This document shows, in pieces, positions 15,151 through 24,332 of a stretch of DNA of 64,000 nt. Both the position numbers and the translations under genes were made by a program. The notes under the pieces were generated by a model, which was not told the origin of the DNA, ran no database searches, and saw only the letters and a program-made list of their open reading frames with translations. Within the stretch, counting starts at the first letter, position 1, and every line of letters starts with the position of its first letter. The stretch spans positions 1-64,000 of the forward strand of contig JACKDJ010000005.1 of assembly GCA_020633625.1 (NCBI GenBank), read 5' to 3'. Source of the stretch: Myxococcales bacterium (GTDB lineage: Bacteria > Myxococcota_A > Bradymonadia > REDH01).

Positions 15151-15825
15151 CTACGCGTCCAGCTCTACCGCGGCGAGCAGGAAGCGCATGTACGGCATCG
15201 CGGCGCGAAACAGAGACGCCACCCGCTCGACGCCAGCCTCACCGTAGATCTCCTCCGGCTTCAGCTCCGCGACGGCGATGTGATCCTTGCGTCGAAGGTC
15301 GTCCGCGGCGACGTGGTCGGCGTCGAACCCCTTCGGCGGCCGCTTCAGCGACTCGCCAGCCAGCCGGAACGAAGACGCGAAGGGCTCCGAGTCCCTCACC
15401 ACGAACCACGCCGAAGGGTCGCGGTCGATCGCCGCTCTGAACGCCGCGAGCGTCGGCGGGTCCGGGTGCCACGCCCCGACTCCGACGAACACCTCGGCCG
15501 CGTCGATGTGCACGTAGAACCCCGGCGCATGCACGTCGCGCCCTTGCTCGTGTCGGAACTGGATCCCGACGTTGGTCTTGAAGGGCGTCTTGTCCTTCGC
15601 GAACCGGGTGTCTCGGTAGATGCGCATGAGCGACCCGCCGACCTGCTTGTCGCTGGCCTCGAAGTGCGGCGCGAGCTCGGCGAGGTGCGGAGCAATCGCG
15701 CGAACGAAGGCGAGCGCCGGCTGCAGCAGCTCCGCCTCGTAGCGCCGACGGTTTGCCTCGAACCACTTCCGGTCGTTGTTCAGGCCGAGATCGATGAGGA
15801 ACTGCCGAACCCGCGCGTCGAACAT
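15151..15825 (-). CDS. DUF2461 domain-containing protein
   Basis: A 224-residue cytoplasmic protein matching the DUF2461/TIGR02453 family along its whole length: FLIDLGLNNDRKWFEANRRR near the start, then GGSLMRIYRDTRFAKDKTPFK and PGFYVHIDAAEVFVGVGAW. The family is widespread, and its biochemical role is unknown to me. The start at 15825 has a strong GGGAGG ribosome-binding site. The gene is convergent with the antiporter gene, 19 bases apart, and is followed by 125 bases before the efflux operon end. Confidence 0.9.
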   Translation of the reverse strand: MFDARVRQFLIDLGLNNDRKWFEANRRRYEAELLQPALAFVRAIAPHLAELAPHFEASDKQVGGSLMRIYRDTRFAKDKTPFKTNVGIQFRHEQGRDVHAPGFYVHIDAAEVFVGVGAWHPDPPTLAAFRAAIDRDPSAWFVVRDSEPFASSFRLAGESLKRPPKGFDADHVAADDLRRKDHIAVAELKPEEIYGEAGVERVASLFRAAMPYMRFLLAAVELDA

Positions 15826-15950
15826 CTCTACCTCCCGCGGTCGCCCCGCGCCGAGTGTCGCCTGCCAACGTCCACCGATGGCCGGGGCCGCCGCTAGGCC
15901 GTAGCAGAGGCTGCGCAGGCGGTCACGGGGGTGACGTAGCGGCGCGGGCT

Positions 15951-17354
15951 TCAGCGCTCCCGCGCGGAGAGCTGACGAGAGAGCTCCGCCTGTGCCGCCA
16001 GCCTCTGCACTGCAGCGATTGCAGCCGCGGCGTCGGCGAGCTCACGCTGCTCCTCGGCCGCCTCGACGTCGACCCAGCTCGCCGCACCCGCCTCCCACGC
16101 GGCGCGCGTGACCTCGACGCCGCGCACGGCCAACGAGAGCTCGCGATCGGCCTGTTCGACGGCGCGCTGGGCGTCGTCGACGCGAATTCGCTGCCGCCGC
16201 AGCTCGCCTTCCGACGCGTTGGCTTCGGTCTCGGCGGCGAGCCGCGCCTCCGCCGCGGCGAGCTGTTCGCGCTCCATCTCGATGCGTCGCCTTCCACCCG
16301 AGTACGGCTCCCACTGGAGCGCGACGGTGAGGCTCCACTCGGTCGCCTCTGCGAACGCCGTGGGTCGCTGCGCCGTGGCGCTCGCGCGGGCGACCAAGAC
16401 GGGGGCGGCCTCCGCCCTCGAGACGTCGGTGAGCGCTTCGTGACGCTCCGCCGCCGCGACCCAACGCGCCTCGGCCGCGACCTCTCCTGCCGACGTATCG
16501 GCCGGCGGCGACGCCGCCAGGTCGAGACCGTCGGTGCAGACGTCGAACGTAGGCGGCAGGTCGAGCAGCTCGGCGAGTGCGTCGCGGGCGAGAGCATAGC
16601 TCGACCTCGCGGCGCTGACATCGCGCTCGGCCCGAGCCACCGCGACCTCAGCGCGTGTGACCTCGAACGCCTCGGCGACGCCCTCTCTCGCGGCGGCGGC
16701 AACCCGCCGATGGGCGAGCCGCGAGAGCTCCAGCGCACGCTCGGCGACTTCTACGAGCCGGAGCTGCGTGAGGGCGGCGAAGTAGAGCGCGACGGTACCC
16801 TGCTCGACAGAGTCCCGCGCGACCTCGGTGCCGGCGTCGGCTTCTGCGACGCTAGCGGCGGCGACGGCGCGAAGCGGCCTCGCCGCGGCGATGTAGACCG
16901 GCTGTGTCACCGCGACCGCGGCGCGCACATCGTGCTGATACCGCACGACCTCCGGGTCGGGGACCGCGGCGGCCAGCGCGTCCGGCGGCGGGAGTGTCGG
17001 GTCGAGCGCGGACGCCGCCGACAGGTACGGTACCAGCGGCGCGTACACATTCGGGATCTCGAAGACGGACTCGTGGTCGAAGAGGGTGTACGATGACTGG
17101 ACCGCGACCCCGGGCCGCCACAGCGCCCGTCGCTCGTCGTCGACGGTCGCGGCGGTCTCGACGCCGAGCGCGGCGCGCCGGACAACCAAGGACTCGCTCC
17201 GAGCGCGCGCCGTCGCCTCCGCGAGGGACAGTGTCGGCATCGGCGCCGTCGAGGCGAGGTCTTGAGCCGATGCGCGCGACGGCGGTACGCACACAAGCGC
17301 GGCCACGACCAAACAGACCCGAGAGAGGCGAACGAACAATCGGGGAGCGTTCAT
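15951..17354 (-). CDS. TolC-family outer-membrane efflux protein
   Basis: A 467-residue outer-membrane channel component. A signal peptide (about residues 1-30, ending ASAQ) is followed by TLSLAEATARARSESL, the start of a typical OEP repeat. Long Ala/Glu/Arg-rich coiled-coil helices come in two halves, with VEQADRELSLAVRGVEVTRAAW in the second. It should form the trimeric exit duct of the RND pump. It overlaps the pump gene by four bases (ATGA at 17351-17354), so it is translated with it and is the last gene of the tetR-MFP-RND-tolC operon. The Met at 17354 is chosen because the signal peptide follows directly; the frame is open further upstream within the pump gene. Confidence 0.9.
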   Translation of the reverse strand: MNAPRLFVRLSRVCLVVAALVCVPPSRASAQDLASTAPMPTLSLAEATARARSESLVVRRAALGVETAATVDDERRALWRPGVAVQSSYTLFDHESVFEIPNVYAPLVPYLSAASALDPTLPPPDALAAAVPDPEVVRYQHDVRAAVAVTQPVYIAAARPLRAVAAASVAEADAGTEVARDSVEQGTVALYFAALTQLRLVEVAERALELSRLAHRRVAAAAREGVAEAFEVTRAEVAVARAERDVSAARSSYALARDALAELLDLPPTFDVCTDGLDLAASPPADTSAGEVAAEARWVAAAERHEALTDVSRAEAAPVLVARASATAQRPTAFAEATEWSLTVALQWEPYSGGRRRIEMEREQLAAAEARLAAETEANASEGELRRQRIRVDDAQRAVEQADRELSLAVRGVEVTRAAWEAGAASWVDVEAAEEQRELADAAAAIAAVQRLAAQAELSRQLSARER

Positions 17355-20344
17355 CGGTGCGTAACGCGGTAGAGTGCAGGAATGGCCAACAGGGTGAGTA
17401 CCGTCGAGGCGACGAGGCCGGAGATCATCGCCCACGCGAGCGGCGGCCACATCGTGCTGTCCGAGAGCGCGAGCGGGAGCAGCCCTGCCACCGTCGTTCC
17501 GGTCGTCAACAAGATTGGGCGCACGCGCAGCGCGACCGAGGCCCGCACGGCGTCTGCCACGGCCGCCCCTTCGTCGCGAGCTCGGCCGATGACGTCGAGG
17601 AGCACGATGGCGTTGTTTACGACGATGCCTACGAGAGCAAACACACCCAGCATCGACATGAACCCAAACGGCTGGCGCGTGAGCGCGAGACCGGGGATGA
17701 CGCCGACCGCCGCGAGCGGGACCGTCGCCAGCACGATCGCGACGCCGCGGAACGAGTTGAACTCGCCCATCAGGAAGACGATCAGGAGCACGAGCCCGAC
17801 CGGCAGGCTGCGGAGCAGCGCCTTGTTGGAGTCGCCGGAGGCCTCCAGCTCGCCGCCGAGCTGGAGCCGAATCCCGGGCGGGAGCGCGATCGCGTCGAGC
17901 TGCGGACGGGCGACCTCGAGCACGTCGCTGAATGTGTATCCCGGCTCGAGCTGGGCGACCACCGACGTCACCCGCTGGCGAGCGCGGTGGCGCAGTGAAC
18001 CAGGCGCGAGCTCGGCGTGCTCGCGCGCGACCTGTGACACCGGCACAGACGCGCCAAAGCGAGAGGCGACGTTCGCGACCGAGAGCGCGGCGACCTCGGT
18101 GTCCTCCCCGGCGGGGCCGCGTACGACCACGGGGATCGGATCGTCGCCGAACCGCAAGTCGCCCACGGGGAGCCCGCGGGTCTGACCGAGGAGCGCGACC
18201 GCGACGTCCTGGCGAACGACTCCTGCGCGCGCCGCGACCGCGTCGTCGATCTCGTACCGGACCGTGGGAACGCCCAGGCTCGCGTCGGTCCGGACGTCGC
18301 GCGCCCCCGGGACACCTCGAAGGACTGACCGGACCTGGGCGGCGGTCGTCGCGATGGCGTCGAGGTCGTCGCCGAGGACTCGGATCTCGACGGGCGCGGT
18401 CACGGGTGGCCCCTGCTCGATGCGCTGCCCGATGACGGTCACGCCAGGGAGCTCGGCGCGCGCGATGTCGCGCAGCGCGGCGATCACCGTGTCGACGTCT
18501 GCCGGCGTGCGCGTCGTGACGATCGACTCCGCGAGGTACGGGCGTGCCGGCTTCTGCACGAGGTTGTAGTAGTAGTGTGGTACGCCGCGGCCGACGAACG
18601 TCGCGATCGAGACGACCTCTTCGCGCTCCGAGAGCCGACGCTCGATCGTGCGGGCGGCGGCGTCGGTGGCGTCGACGTCAGCGCCCGGCGGCAGCGAGAT
18701 CTCGACGATCAGCTCGTTTCGGTCGGTCGGCGGGAAGAACTGCTGACGGAGCCCGGGCGCCAGCGACATCGCCGCCACGACCAGGGCGCCGACGATGGCG
18801 AGGACCCACCAAGGCCGGTCGACAGAGGCAGACGAGATGGCGCGGAGCAGTCGAGACGGGGGTCGGGCGCCGCGGGCTGTGTCGCCGCGAAGCACAACGG
18901 CCGAGAGCGCGGGCGTGACAGTGATTGCATACACATAGCTCACGCTCAGCGTCACGATGATGACGATCGGGAGCGCCCGTGTGAAGTCGCCGGTCGGTCC
19001 CACGGTGAGCAGCATCGGGATGAACGCCGCGATCGTGGTCCCCGTCGCCGACCCCAGCGGAACCGCGAGCTCTGCGACCGTCTGCCGCGCCGCCTCCCAA
19101 CGCTCAACGCCGCGGTCGAGCCGCGCCTGGACGTCTTCGGCGACGACGATCGCGTTGTCGACCAGCAGCCCCAGCGCGAGCACGAGCGCGGCGATGGACA
19201 TCTGGTGCAGCAGACCGCCGCCGATCGCATACAGCGCGAGCGAGGACATGGTCACGAGCGGCACGACAGACGCGACGGTGACGCCCAGCCGCAGTCCCAT
19301 AAAGACAAACAAGACCAACGCGACGACCACCACGCCGCTCAGCAGCGACCTGCCGAGCTGCTCGAGCCGGTCTTCGACACGGTCGGGCTGGAACGCGATG
19401 TACTCGGCCTGAAGTCCCGTGCTGGCCTCGAACTCCGCCACCGTCGTGTTCACGGCATCGCCGAAACCGATGAGGTTGATCCCTGACCTCGGCACGACGC
19501 CGAGCACCACCGCGTCGACGCCGCGGAACCTGGCGCGCTCGGTCGCCGGCTCGGTGGGGCCGTAGACGACGCGCGCGACCTCGGACAGCGGAACACTCGC
19601 GCCGCTCGTGAGCGTGATCGGCGTGGACGAGAGCTCGTCGACGCTGCCGAACTCGGAGCTCGGCTCGACCGAGACGAGCCGCCCCCCTACGACGACCGCG
19701 CCTCCAGGCGTGGCCGTGTTGCGCAGCGCGAGCTGGGCCGCGAGGTTCTGCGGCGCGAGGCCAAGGCGCCGCGACGTCGCGTCGTCGAGCTCGACCGTGA
19801 CCTGCTCGCCGGGGTCGCCGTTGACGACCACCCGACTGACGTCGGGCAGCGACAGCAGCCGGTGACGAAGCCGATCCGCGGCCGCGGCCAGCCCGACGGT
19901 GTCAGGTGCGCCCGTCACGGCGATGAGGATCGACTCCTGATCGAAGATCCGTCGGTCAAACTCTACTTCGCCCGCGTTGTCGGGGAACGAACGGCGGGCG
20001 ACGGCGATCTGGCGTTCCACCTCGTCGTAGACGGGCTCCACGTCCGAGATCTCGTCGCGGAGCTCGACGACCGTGACCGCGGCGTTCACGAGCGCTGTCG
20101 AGTGCATCACCTTGATGCCGTCGACCTCGCCGAGCGCGTCCTCCAGCGGTTCGAGGATCAGCCGCTCGACGGCGGCCGCGCTCGCGCCCGGGAGCGGCGC
20201 GACGATCAGCGCAGCCCGCGCGGGGATCGGCGGGTCCTCTTGCCGTGGCATCGTGAACCACGAGTACGCACCGACCGCCGTGAGCAGCAGCGCCGCCGAG
20301 AAGAAGAGACGGCTGCGCGAAGTGACCAGGCCTGCGATGCTCAT
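17351..20344 (-). CDS. RND-family efflux transporter permease (AcrB/MexB-like)
   Basis: A 997-residue inner-membrane proton-driven pump. TM1 lies at about 12-30, a large periplasmic loop follows, then a TM2-6 cluster with LALGLLVDNAIVVAEDV (TM4, with the proton-relay Asp and Asn region). A second periplasmic loop and TM7-12 contain FALVGIVVNNAIVLLDV and RVRPILLTTGTTVAGLLPL. It is somewhat shorter than AcrB (1,049) and lacks the long C-terminal tail; PRQEDPPIPARAALI near the start is the sequence seen in the efflux branch rather than the heavy-metal (CusA) branch. It is flanked by four-base ATGA overlaps on both sides, with the membrane fusion protein upstream and the outer-membrane channel downstream. 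Substrates are unknown; drugs or solvents are the usual ones. Confidence 0.95.
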   Translation of the reverse strand: MSIAGLVTSRSRLFFSAALLLTAVGAYSWFTMPRQEDPPIPARAALIVAPLPGASAAAVERLILEPLEDALGEVDGIKVMHSTALVNAAVTVVELRDEISDVEPVYDEVERQIAVARRSFPDNAGEVEFDRRIFDQESILIAVTGAPDTVGLAAAADRLRHRLLSLPDVSRVVVNGDPGEQVTVELDDATSRRLGLAPQNLAAQLALRNTATPGGAVVVGGRLVSVEPSSEFGSVDELSSTPITLTSGASVPLSEVARVVYGPTEPATERARFRGVDAVVLGVVPRSGINLIGFGDAVNTTVAEFEASTGLQAEYIAFQPDRVEDRLEQLGRSLLSGVVVVALVLFVFMGLRLGVTVASVVPLVTMSSLALYAIGGGLLHQMSIAALVLALGLLVDNAIVVAEDVQARLDRGVERWEAARQTVAELAVPLGSATGTTIAAFIPMLLTVGPTGDFTRALPIVIIVTLSVSYVYAITVTPALSAVVLRGDTARGARPPSRLLRAISSASVDRPWWVLAIVGALVVAAMSLAPGLRQQFFPPTDRNELIVEISLPPGADVDATDAAARTIERRLSEREEVVSIATFVGRGVPHYYYNLVQKPARPYLAESIVTTRTPADVDTVIAALRDIARAELPGVTVIGQRIEQGPPVTAPVEIRVLGDDLDAIATTAAQVRSVLRGVPGARDVRTDASLGVPTVRYEIDDAVAARAGVVRQDVAVALLGQTRGLPVGDLRFGDDPIPVVVRGPAGEDTEVAALSVANVASRFGASVPVSQVAREHAELAPGSLRHRARQRVTSVVAQLEPGYTFSDVLEVARPQLDAIALPPGIRLQLGGELEASGDSNKALLRSLPVGLVLLIVFLMGEFNSFRGVAIVLATVPLAAVGVIPGLALTRQPFGFMSMLGVFALVGIVVNNAIVLLDVIGRARDEGAAVADAVRASVALRVRPILLTTGTTVAGLLPLALSDSTMWPPLAWAMISGLVASTVLTLLAIPALYRVTHR

Positions 20345-21504
20345 CGACGCGCCTCGACGCGATCGCCGGCCACCACCGCGCCCTGTCCGGCGACGATCAC
20401 CAGGGCGCCGGGCTCGAGCTCGCCGTCAACGATCGCGGCGTTGGACTCGACCGAGGCGATCCGCACCGACACCGGCTCGACCACGCCGTCGGCGACGCGC
20501 AGCACCTCGGCCCCGCCCCCGGCTGTCTCGACAAGCGCCGGTACCGGCACCGCCACCCCGGCCGGCGTGGGCACGTCGAGCCAGACGTCCGCCGCCATAC
20601 CCGCCGCTACGCCATCCTCCGGGCGAAGGGTGACGACAATCGGAAAGAGCCGCCCGGGACCCGCGGTGGCTCGTCCGACCGCGCTCACGGTGCCGCTCAG
20701 CGCAGACCGTCCCGACATCGGGAGGTCGACGCGGACGCTCTGGCCCTCGGTGACGGCGGCGAACACGCGCTCCGGAACCTCGACCTCGACCTCGACGGCG
20801 CCCTGCCCGAGGATCAAGACGACCGGCGTGCCGGCCCCGACGACCTCCCCTCGCTGCGCGAACACCTGCGAGACGATCCCGCTGACCGGCGCGGTGACCA
20901 CGGAGTCGCGCAGCATGCGGCGGGCCTCGTCACGCTGCGCTCCCGCAGCTTCTGCCGCCGCCTCGAGCCGCCGCGACTCCGACTCGAGCCGCTCCGCGGC
21001 CTGCGCCTGGCCGATCTCGGCCTCGATGAGCCGGGCGACGCGCGCTTGCTCGCGAGCGAGCTGCGCACGCTGCGCCTCGATGTCGTCGATCGCAGCCTCG
21101 GCGGCGCGAAGCTGGTTTCGCGTCGGCTCCGCGTCGAGCGATGCGATGCGGTCGCCCGCGGCGACGACGTCACCGACATCGACGGCGCGGTCGACGATGC
21201 GACCTGGCAATGCGAAAGCCACGGTCGCCCGGTCTGCGGGGCGCGTCGCCGCAGAGAAGCGGACGGACCGAGATGGTGGCGCAGGTCGAACCTCGTCGAC
21301 TCGGACGACGATGGGACCCGTCTCGACCGCCCGCTCCGGCGCCGCGGCGGGCGTCGGGTCGCACGCGATGAAGGCGACGAGGGCCGCGCCTCCTGCCCAA
21401 GGGGCAAGCCTCGACACGCCCGACCACGCTCGACGCAGGTCGCGATCTATGAACCGGCCGACCGGTCTATCTCTGGTCACAGGAACGATCCGTTCGTCCG
21501 ACAT
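20341..21504 (-). CDS. RND efflux periplasmic adaptor (membrane fusion protein)
   Basis: A 387-residue adaptor linking the RND pump to TolC. A hydrophobic segment ends in a possible lipobox (LVAFIAC, about residue 40). The lipoyl half-motif follows (GRIVDRAVDVGDVVAAGDRIASLD), then an alpha-helical hairpin rich in Glu/Ala/Arg (about 115-175). The second lipoyl half (VVTAPVSGIVSQVFAQRGEV) and a beta-barrel domain complete the protein. The start at 21504 overlaps the tetR stop by one base (TGATG), which signals translational coupling. The frame is open 30 codons further upstream inside tetR, but that extension looks like antisense-type composition and is rejected. It ends in an ATGA overlap with the pump gene. 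Confidence 0.92.
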   Translation of the reverse strand: MSDERIVPVTRDRPVGRFIDRDLRRAWSGVSRLAPWAGGAALVAFIACDPTPAAAPERAVETGPIVVRVDEVRPAPPSRSVRFSAATRPADRATVAFALPGRIVDRAVDVGDVVAAGDRIASLDAEPTRNQLRAAEAAIDDIEAQRAQLAREQARVARLIEAEIGQAQAAERLESESRRLEAAAEAAGAQRDEARRMLRDSVVTAPVSGIVSQVFAQRGEVVGAGTPVVLILGQGAVEVEVEVPERVFAAVTEGQSVRVDLPMSGRSALSGTVSAVGRATAGPGRLFPIVVTLRPEDGVAAGMAADVWLDVPTPAGVAVPVPALVETAGGGAEVLRVADGVVEPVSVRIASVESNAAIVDGELEPGALVIVAGQGAVVAGDRVEARR

Positions 21505-22160
21505 CACTCCTCCTCCGGGCGCAGTCCTCGCGCCATCACCTTCACGATCGCATCCAGATACGCGTCCGCGGCCGCATCGGCCGGCTGATCTTCGCACCCG
21601 TTCCGGCCACAGCCCATCACGTGCCGGTACTGAAAGAAGTGCTCACACAGGCTCAGAAACCCGACGATCACCGAGCGGGGATCGACGTCCGCGCGAATCA
21701 GCCCCTCTCGTTGCCCCTGCTCGAGCCGCGCGACTCCGAGCGTGATGAGGTCGTCGTCGCGCTCACCGACGGCTGGAGGCTCGATCGCCATCCAGACCAT
21801 CAGGCGCACAACCGCGGGGTTCGCCTGAAGGAACTTGAAGTACCAGATGACCGAGTCCGTCAGCAGCGTCTCGTCGGGTCCGCGCGACTCGAGGAGCTCT
21901 CGCTGCCAGTCGAGGTACGGCTGGATGCCGGCGAGCTTCACGGCCGCCCAGAGCTCGTCCTTGGATCCGAAGTGGTGGTGGATCAGGCTCTTGGTGACCC
22001 CAGCCTTCTTCGCGATGTCGGACATCGACGCGCCGTTGGGGCCGTGCTCGACGAACAGCTCGGTCGCGGCTGCGACGATCGCGGCGCGGGTGGCTTCTGG
22101 ATCGAGCTTTCGGGTTGCGGCCAAAGGGACCTCGGGGAGCGCAGCGACAGAGCTAGGCAT
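21504..22160 (-). CDS. TetR-family repressor of the efflux operon
   Basis: A 218-residue DNA-binding regulator. The TetR helix-turn-helix lies at about residues 20-65: AAIVAAATELFVEHG, then MSDIAKKAGVTKSLIHHHFGSKDEL. The C-terminal ligand domain contains ...HFFQYRHVMGCGRNGCED with two Cys. The gene is first in the efflux operon and overlaps the adaptor gene by one base, so it should be autoregulated. I take the ATG at 22160. A TTG at 22178 in the same frame lies inside the operator palindrome and is unlikely. A TTG at 22124 has a better placed GAGG upstream and would suit a transcript starting after the operator, so the true start may be 12 codons later. Confidence 0.92.
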   Translation of the reverse strand: MPSSVAALPEVPLAATRKLDPEATRAAIVAAATELFVEHGPNGASMSDIAKKAGVTKSLIHHHFGSKDELWAAVKLAGIQPYLDWQRELLESRGPDETLLTDSVIWYFKFLQANPAVVRLMVWMAIEPPAVGERDDDLITLGVARLEQGQREGLIRADVDPRSVIVGFLSLCEHFFQYRHVMGCGRNGCEDQPADAAADAYLDAIVKVMARGLRPEEE

Positions 22161-22180
22161 GATTGACCGGTCGGTCAATC
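22161..22180. promoter_or_regulatory. TetR-type operator palindrome
   Basis: The sequence gattgaccggtcggtcaatc is a perfect 9-bp inverted repeat around a 2-base centre, the classic size and composition of TetR-family operators (ATTGACCG-type). It abuts the ATG of the tetR gene. Bound repressor would block the promoter of the whole tetR-adaptor-pump-channel operon. The half-site TTGACC could itself act as a -35 element. Confidence 0.8.
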
Positions 22181-22268
22181 TATTTTCTCACCGCGCCGTT
22201 CTCGGCCGATCACGGAGCCCCCTGCTGCCCCCGAGCGGGCACGCGCGCGCCTCGGATCGGCCTCGCGG

Positions 22269-23390
22269 TCAGTCGAGCGGGTTCAGCAGCAGCGTATAGG
22301 GCGCCGTCGCCAGGTCGTAGCCCACGACATAGACCAGCGCGGGTCCGGCGTACTCGAAGTACTCGTCGTCCGTGGTCGAGTAGCTGCCGATGTCGTTGCC
22401 GTCCGCGTCCTGCAGCGGGCGCTGCTTGTCGGTGTCCCAGATGTACACGTCGAGGTCGCCGACCTCGTTGTCGAAGCCTAGGTAGAGCGACCAGCGGCCC
22501 TCTTCCTCGACGCGGAAGAAGTCCGGGGAGGTGTCACAGATGCCACCGTCGAACTGCCCGAAGGTAATGGTCCTGGCGTCGTCGACGCGGTTGTTCGGCT
22601 CGTAGACCTCCTCGTCGTCTTCTCCGCACGCGGTCGGCACGTCGGGTCGAACCGTCGGCGCGCCCGGCTGGGACCAGTCGAGCTCGGGGTGCTCGGCGAT
22701 CTCTACGAAGGGGAGGTTGTACTCCGAGGCGCGCTGGTCGGTGATGACCGTCATGTCGGAACGACGGACGACGAACGAGGTCGGGACGAACTGGATGGTC
22801 GGCGAGGTAGCGACCTGCATGGCGGGGCTGGCGTCGCCATCGCCGACGCGCAGGCCCGACCCGTTCGGCGCGTGCCGCGAGATGTGCTCCTGCGAGTACT
22901 CGCTCGTGGCGGGCTGCGAGGTCTCGGTCTCGGTCGTGAGGAACACGACGAGACCGCCGGCTGCCTCGATCTGGTCGGCGAGGGAGTCGACGTAGGTGAT
23001 GTAGTTCGGGCAGTTCGGGCACCACCCCGTCGTGACGATGAAGTGGATCGACGAGTAGCGGTCCCAGGCGTCGTCGCAGAAGAACTCCTCGAGATCGAAC
23101 TTGGTCGCGGTCCCGTCGGCGCGGTAGGCGTTCTCCCAGACGAGGTCCGGTACGACCTGACCGATGTCGAAGCCTGTCGGCATCGGGTAGCCGCACGAGC
23201 CCGGGATGGTCGCCGGGGCGTCGCTCGCCGCGTCACCGGCGGCGTCGGTGCCGGGAAGCTCGACCCCGCTGTCGGTGCCACCACCGGCGTCTGCGGTAGC
23301 GCCGACGTCCGCGGTGGAGCTGTCGCCTGCCTCTTCTGCGGAGCAGGCGGCGATCACGAGAGCTGAGACGAAGAGCAGGCGAGCGCGCAT
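22269..23390 (-). CDS. Thioredoxin-fold lipoprotein with PPC-like C-terminal domain
   Basis: A 373-residue exported lipoprotein. The signal peptide ends in VIAAC (lipobox Cys about 16), followed by an Ala/Asp/Gly-rich linker to about residue 65. A thioredoxin/TlpA-like domain carries the redox motif TTGWCPNCPNY (CPNC, about residue 125) and SPTIQFVPTSFVV, the strand before the cis-Pro region. The C-terminal 110 residues (EPNNRVDDARTI, YLGFDNEVGDLDVYIWD) resemble a pre-peptidase C-terminal domain. It probably acts as a periplasmic or surface-exposed thiol oxidoreductase with unknown partners. The start at 23390 has a clear GGAGG ribosome-binding site and a signal peptide; the longer frame upstream is rejected. 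It lies downstream of two other thiol-redox genes on the same strand. Confidence 0.87.
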   Translation of the reverse strand: MRARLLFVSALVIAACSAEEAGDSSTADVGATADAGGGTDSGVELPGTDAAGDAASDAPATIPGSCGYPMPTGFDIGQVVPDLVWENAYRADGTATKFDLEEFFCDDAWDRYSSIHFIVTTGWCPNCPNYITYVDSLADQIEAAGGLVVFLTTETETSQPATSEYSQEHISRHAPNGSGLRVGDGDASPAMQVATSPTIQFVPTSFVVRRSDMTVITDQRASEYNLPFVEIAEHPELDWSQPGAPTVRPDVPTACGEDDEEVYEPNNRVDDARTITFGQFDGGICDTSPDFFRVEEEGRWSLYLGFDNEVGDLDVYIWDTDKQRPLQDADGNDIGSYSTTDDEYFEYAGPALVYVVGYDLATAPYTLLLNPLD

Positions 23391-23458
23391 GGGACCTCCG
23401 AGCGTTGGCTCATTGGTACCCCACGCGCGCCCCGTGCGAAAGCGTCGAGCGCGCGGCG

Positions 23459-23803
23459 TCAGCTCGTCGTGAGCGATCCCAGCCGCGACAGCATCCGCGG
23501 CACCCCGCCGCCGAGCCACTCCTTCACCTTGACGCCGTCGCGCCAGATGGACGTGTGGGGCAGCGCGTCGAGCGACGACACCCATGGATTCGCACGCTTG
23601 AACTCGACAAGGCCGGGCTGGTCGAGGTCGAGCTTGCCGTAGCGAACGTCCGTCCACTCTGAAGAGGACTCCAGCCACGCCGACAGCTCGGCTGCCCACG
23701 CGGAGCAGCTCGCGCAGTCGGACTTGCCGACGATCAGCACGGCCAGCGGGGCGTCGACGACGCCCCGCCAGCTCTCGCGGTCGAGCTTCTCGAGGGTCGC
23801 CAC
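23459..23803 (-). CDS. Small thioredoxin-like protein
   Basis: A 114-residue cytoplasmic protein starting at a GTG only four bases after the peroxiredoxin stop. It has a thioredoxin-like outline: LAVLIVGKSDCASCSAW carries a CxxC (CASC, about residue 24), then VRYGKLDLDQPGLVEFKRANP, and LPHTSIWRDGVKVKEW where thioredoxins have the cis-Pro strand and the following beta hairpin. The WCGPC motif is not conserved. It may reduce the upstream peroxiredoxin, which would explain the pairing; this is an inference. The frame remains open into the peroxiredoxin gene, but the upstream part is Arg-rich and is not thioredoxin-like. Confidence 0.75.
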   Translation of the reverse strand: MATLEKLDRESWRGVVDAPLAVLIVGKSDCASCSAWAAELSAWLESSSEWTDVRYGKLDLDQPGLVEFKRANPWVSSLDALPHTSIWRDGVKVKEWLGGGVPRMLSRLGSLTTS

Positions 23804-23807
23804 CGGA

Positions 23808-24332
23808 TCAGGCGACGAACGAGTCGCCCTTCTTCCAGTCGGCGCCGCAGAGCCCGCCGGCCATGAAGCCCTGGACCGTGCGGAGCGTCTCGGACGGCGA
23901 GCGGCCAACCTGCGTGTCGTTGACGTTGATCGAGCGGATGATGCCCTTGTCGTCGACGATCACGGTCGCGCGGAACGCGATGCCGGCCTCCTCCTTGAGC
24001 ACGTCGAAAGCCCGCGACACCGAGTGGTTCGTGTCGGCGAGCACCGGGTGGGTGATCTCGTCCGGGAAGATCGAGCGGTCGGCGAACCACGCCTGGTGGC
24101 TGAAGAACGAGTCGGTGCTGGCGCCGACGACGCCGATGCCGTCGTCCGCGAACTCGGAGAGCAGCGCCTGGAAGCCCTTGATCTCGGTCGGGCAGACGAA
24201 CGTGAAGTCGAGCGGGTACCAGTAGAGGACGTACCACTTGCCGGCGAAGTCGGCGCTCGAGACGGTCTTCTGGGCGCCGTTCACGTACGCGCCGGAGGTC
24301 CAAGCGGGGGCGGGCTTACCAATCATGCACAT
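23808..24332 (-). CDS. AhpC/Prx1-type 2-Cys peroxiredoxin
   Basis: A 174-residue peroxidase that reduces hydrogen and organic peroxides. The peroxidatic Cys lies in DFTFVCPTEIKGF (about residue 47). The resolving Cys is in GGLCGADWKKGDSF near the C terminus, as in AhpC-type enzymes, though the tail after it is short. The partner reductase is not AhpF here; the adjacent small thioredoxin-like protein is a candidate. The ATG at 24332 is preceded by GGAGACCCCG; a second Met two codons on is also possible. It diverges from the ABC transporter gene, 153 bases away. Confidence 0.93.
   Translation of the reverse strand: MCMIGKPAPAWTSGAYVNGAQKTVSSADFAGKWYVLYWYPLDFTFVCPTEIKGFQALLSEFADDGIGVVGASTDSFFSHQAWFADRSIFPDEITHPVLADTNHSVSRAFDVLKEEAGIAFRATVIVDDKGIIRSINVNDTQVGRSPSETLRTVQGFMAGGLCGADWKKGDSFVA

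Noticed and set aside
22161..22178. TTG start at 22178 for the TetR gene
   Set aside because: It would place six codons inside the operator palindrome and leave no ribosome-binding site.
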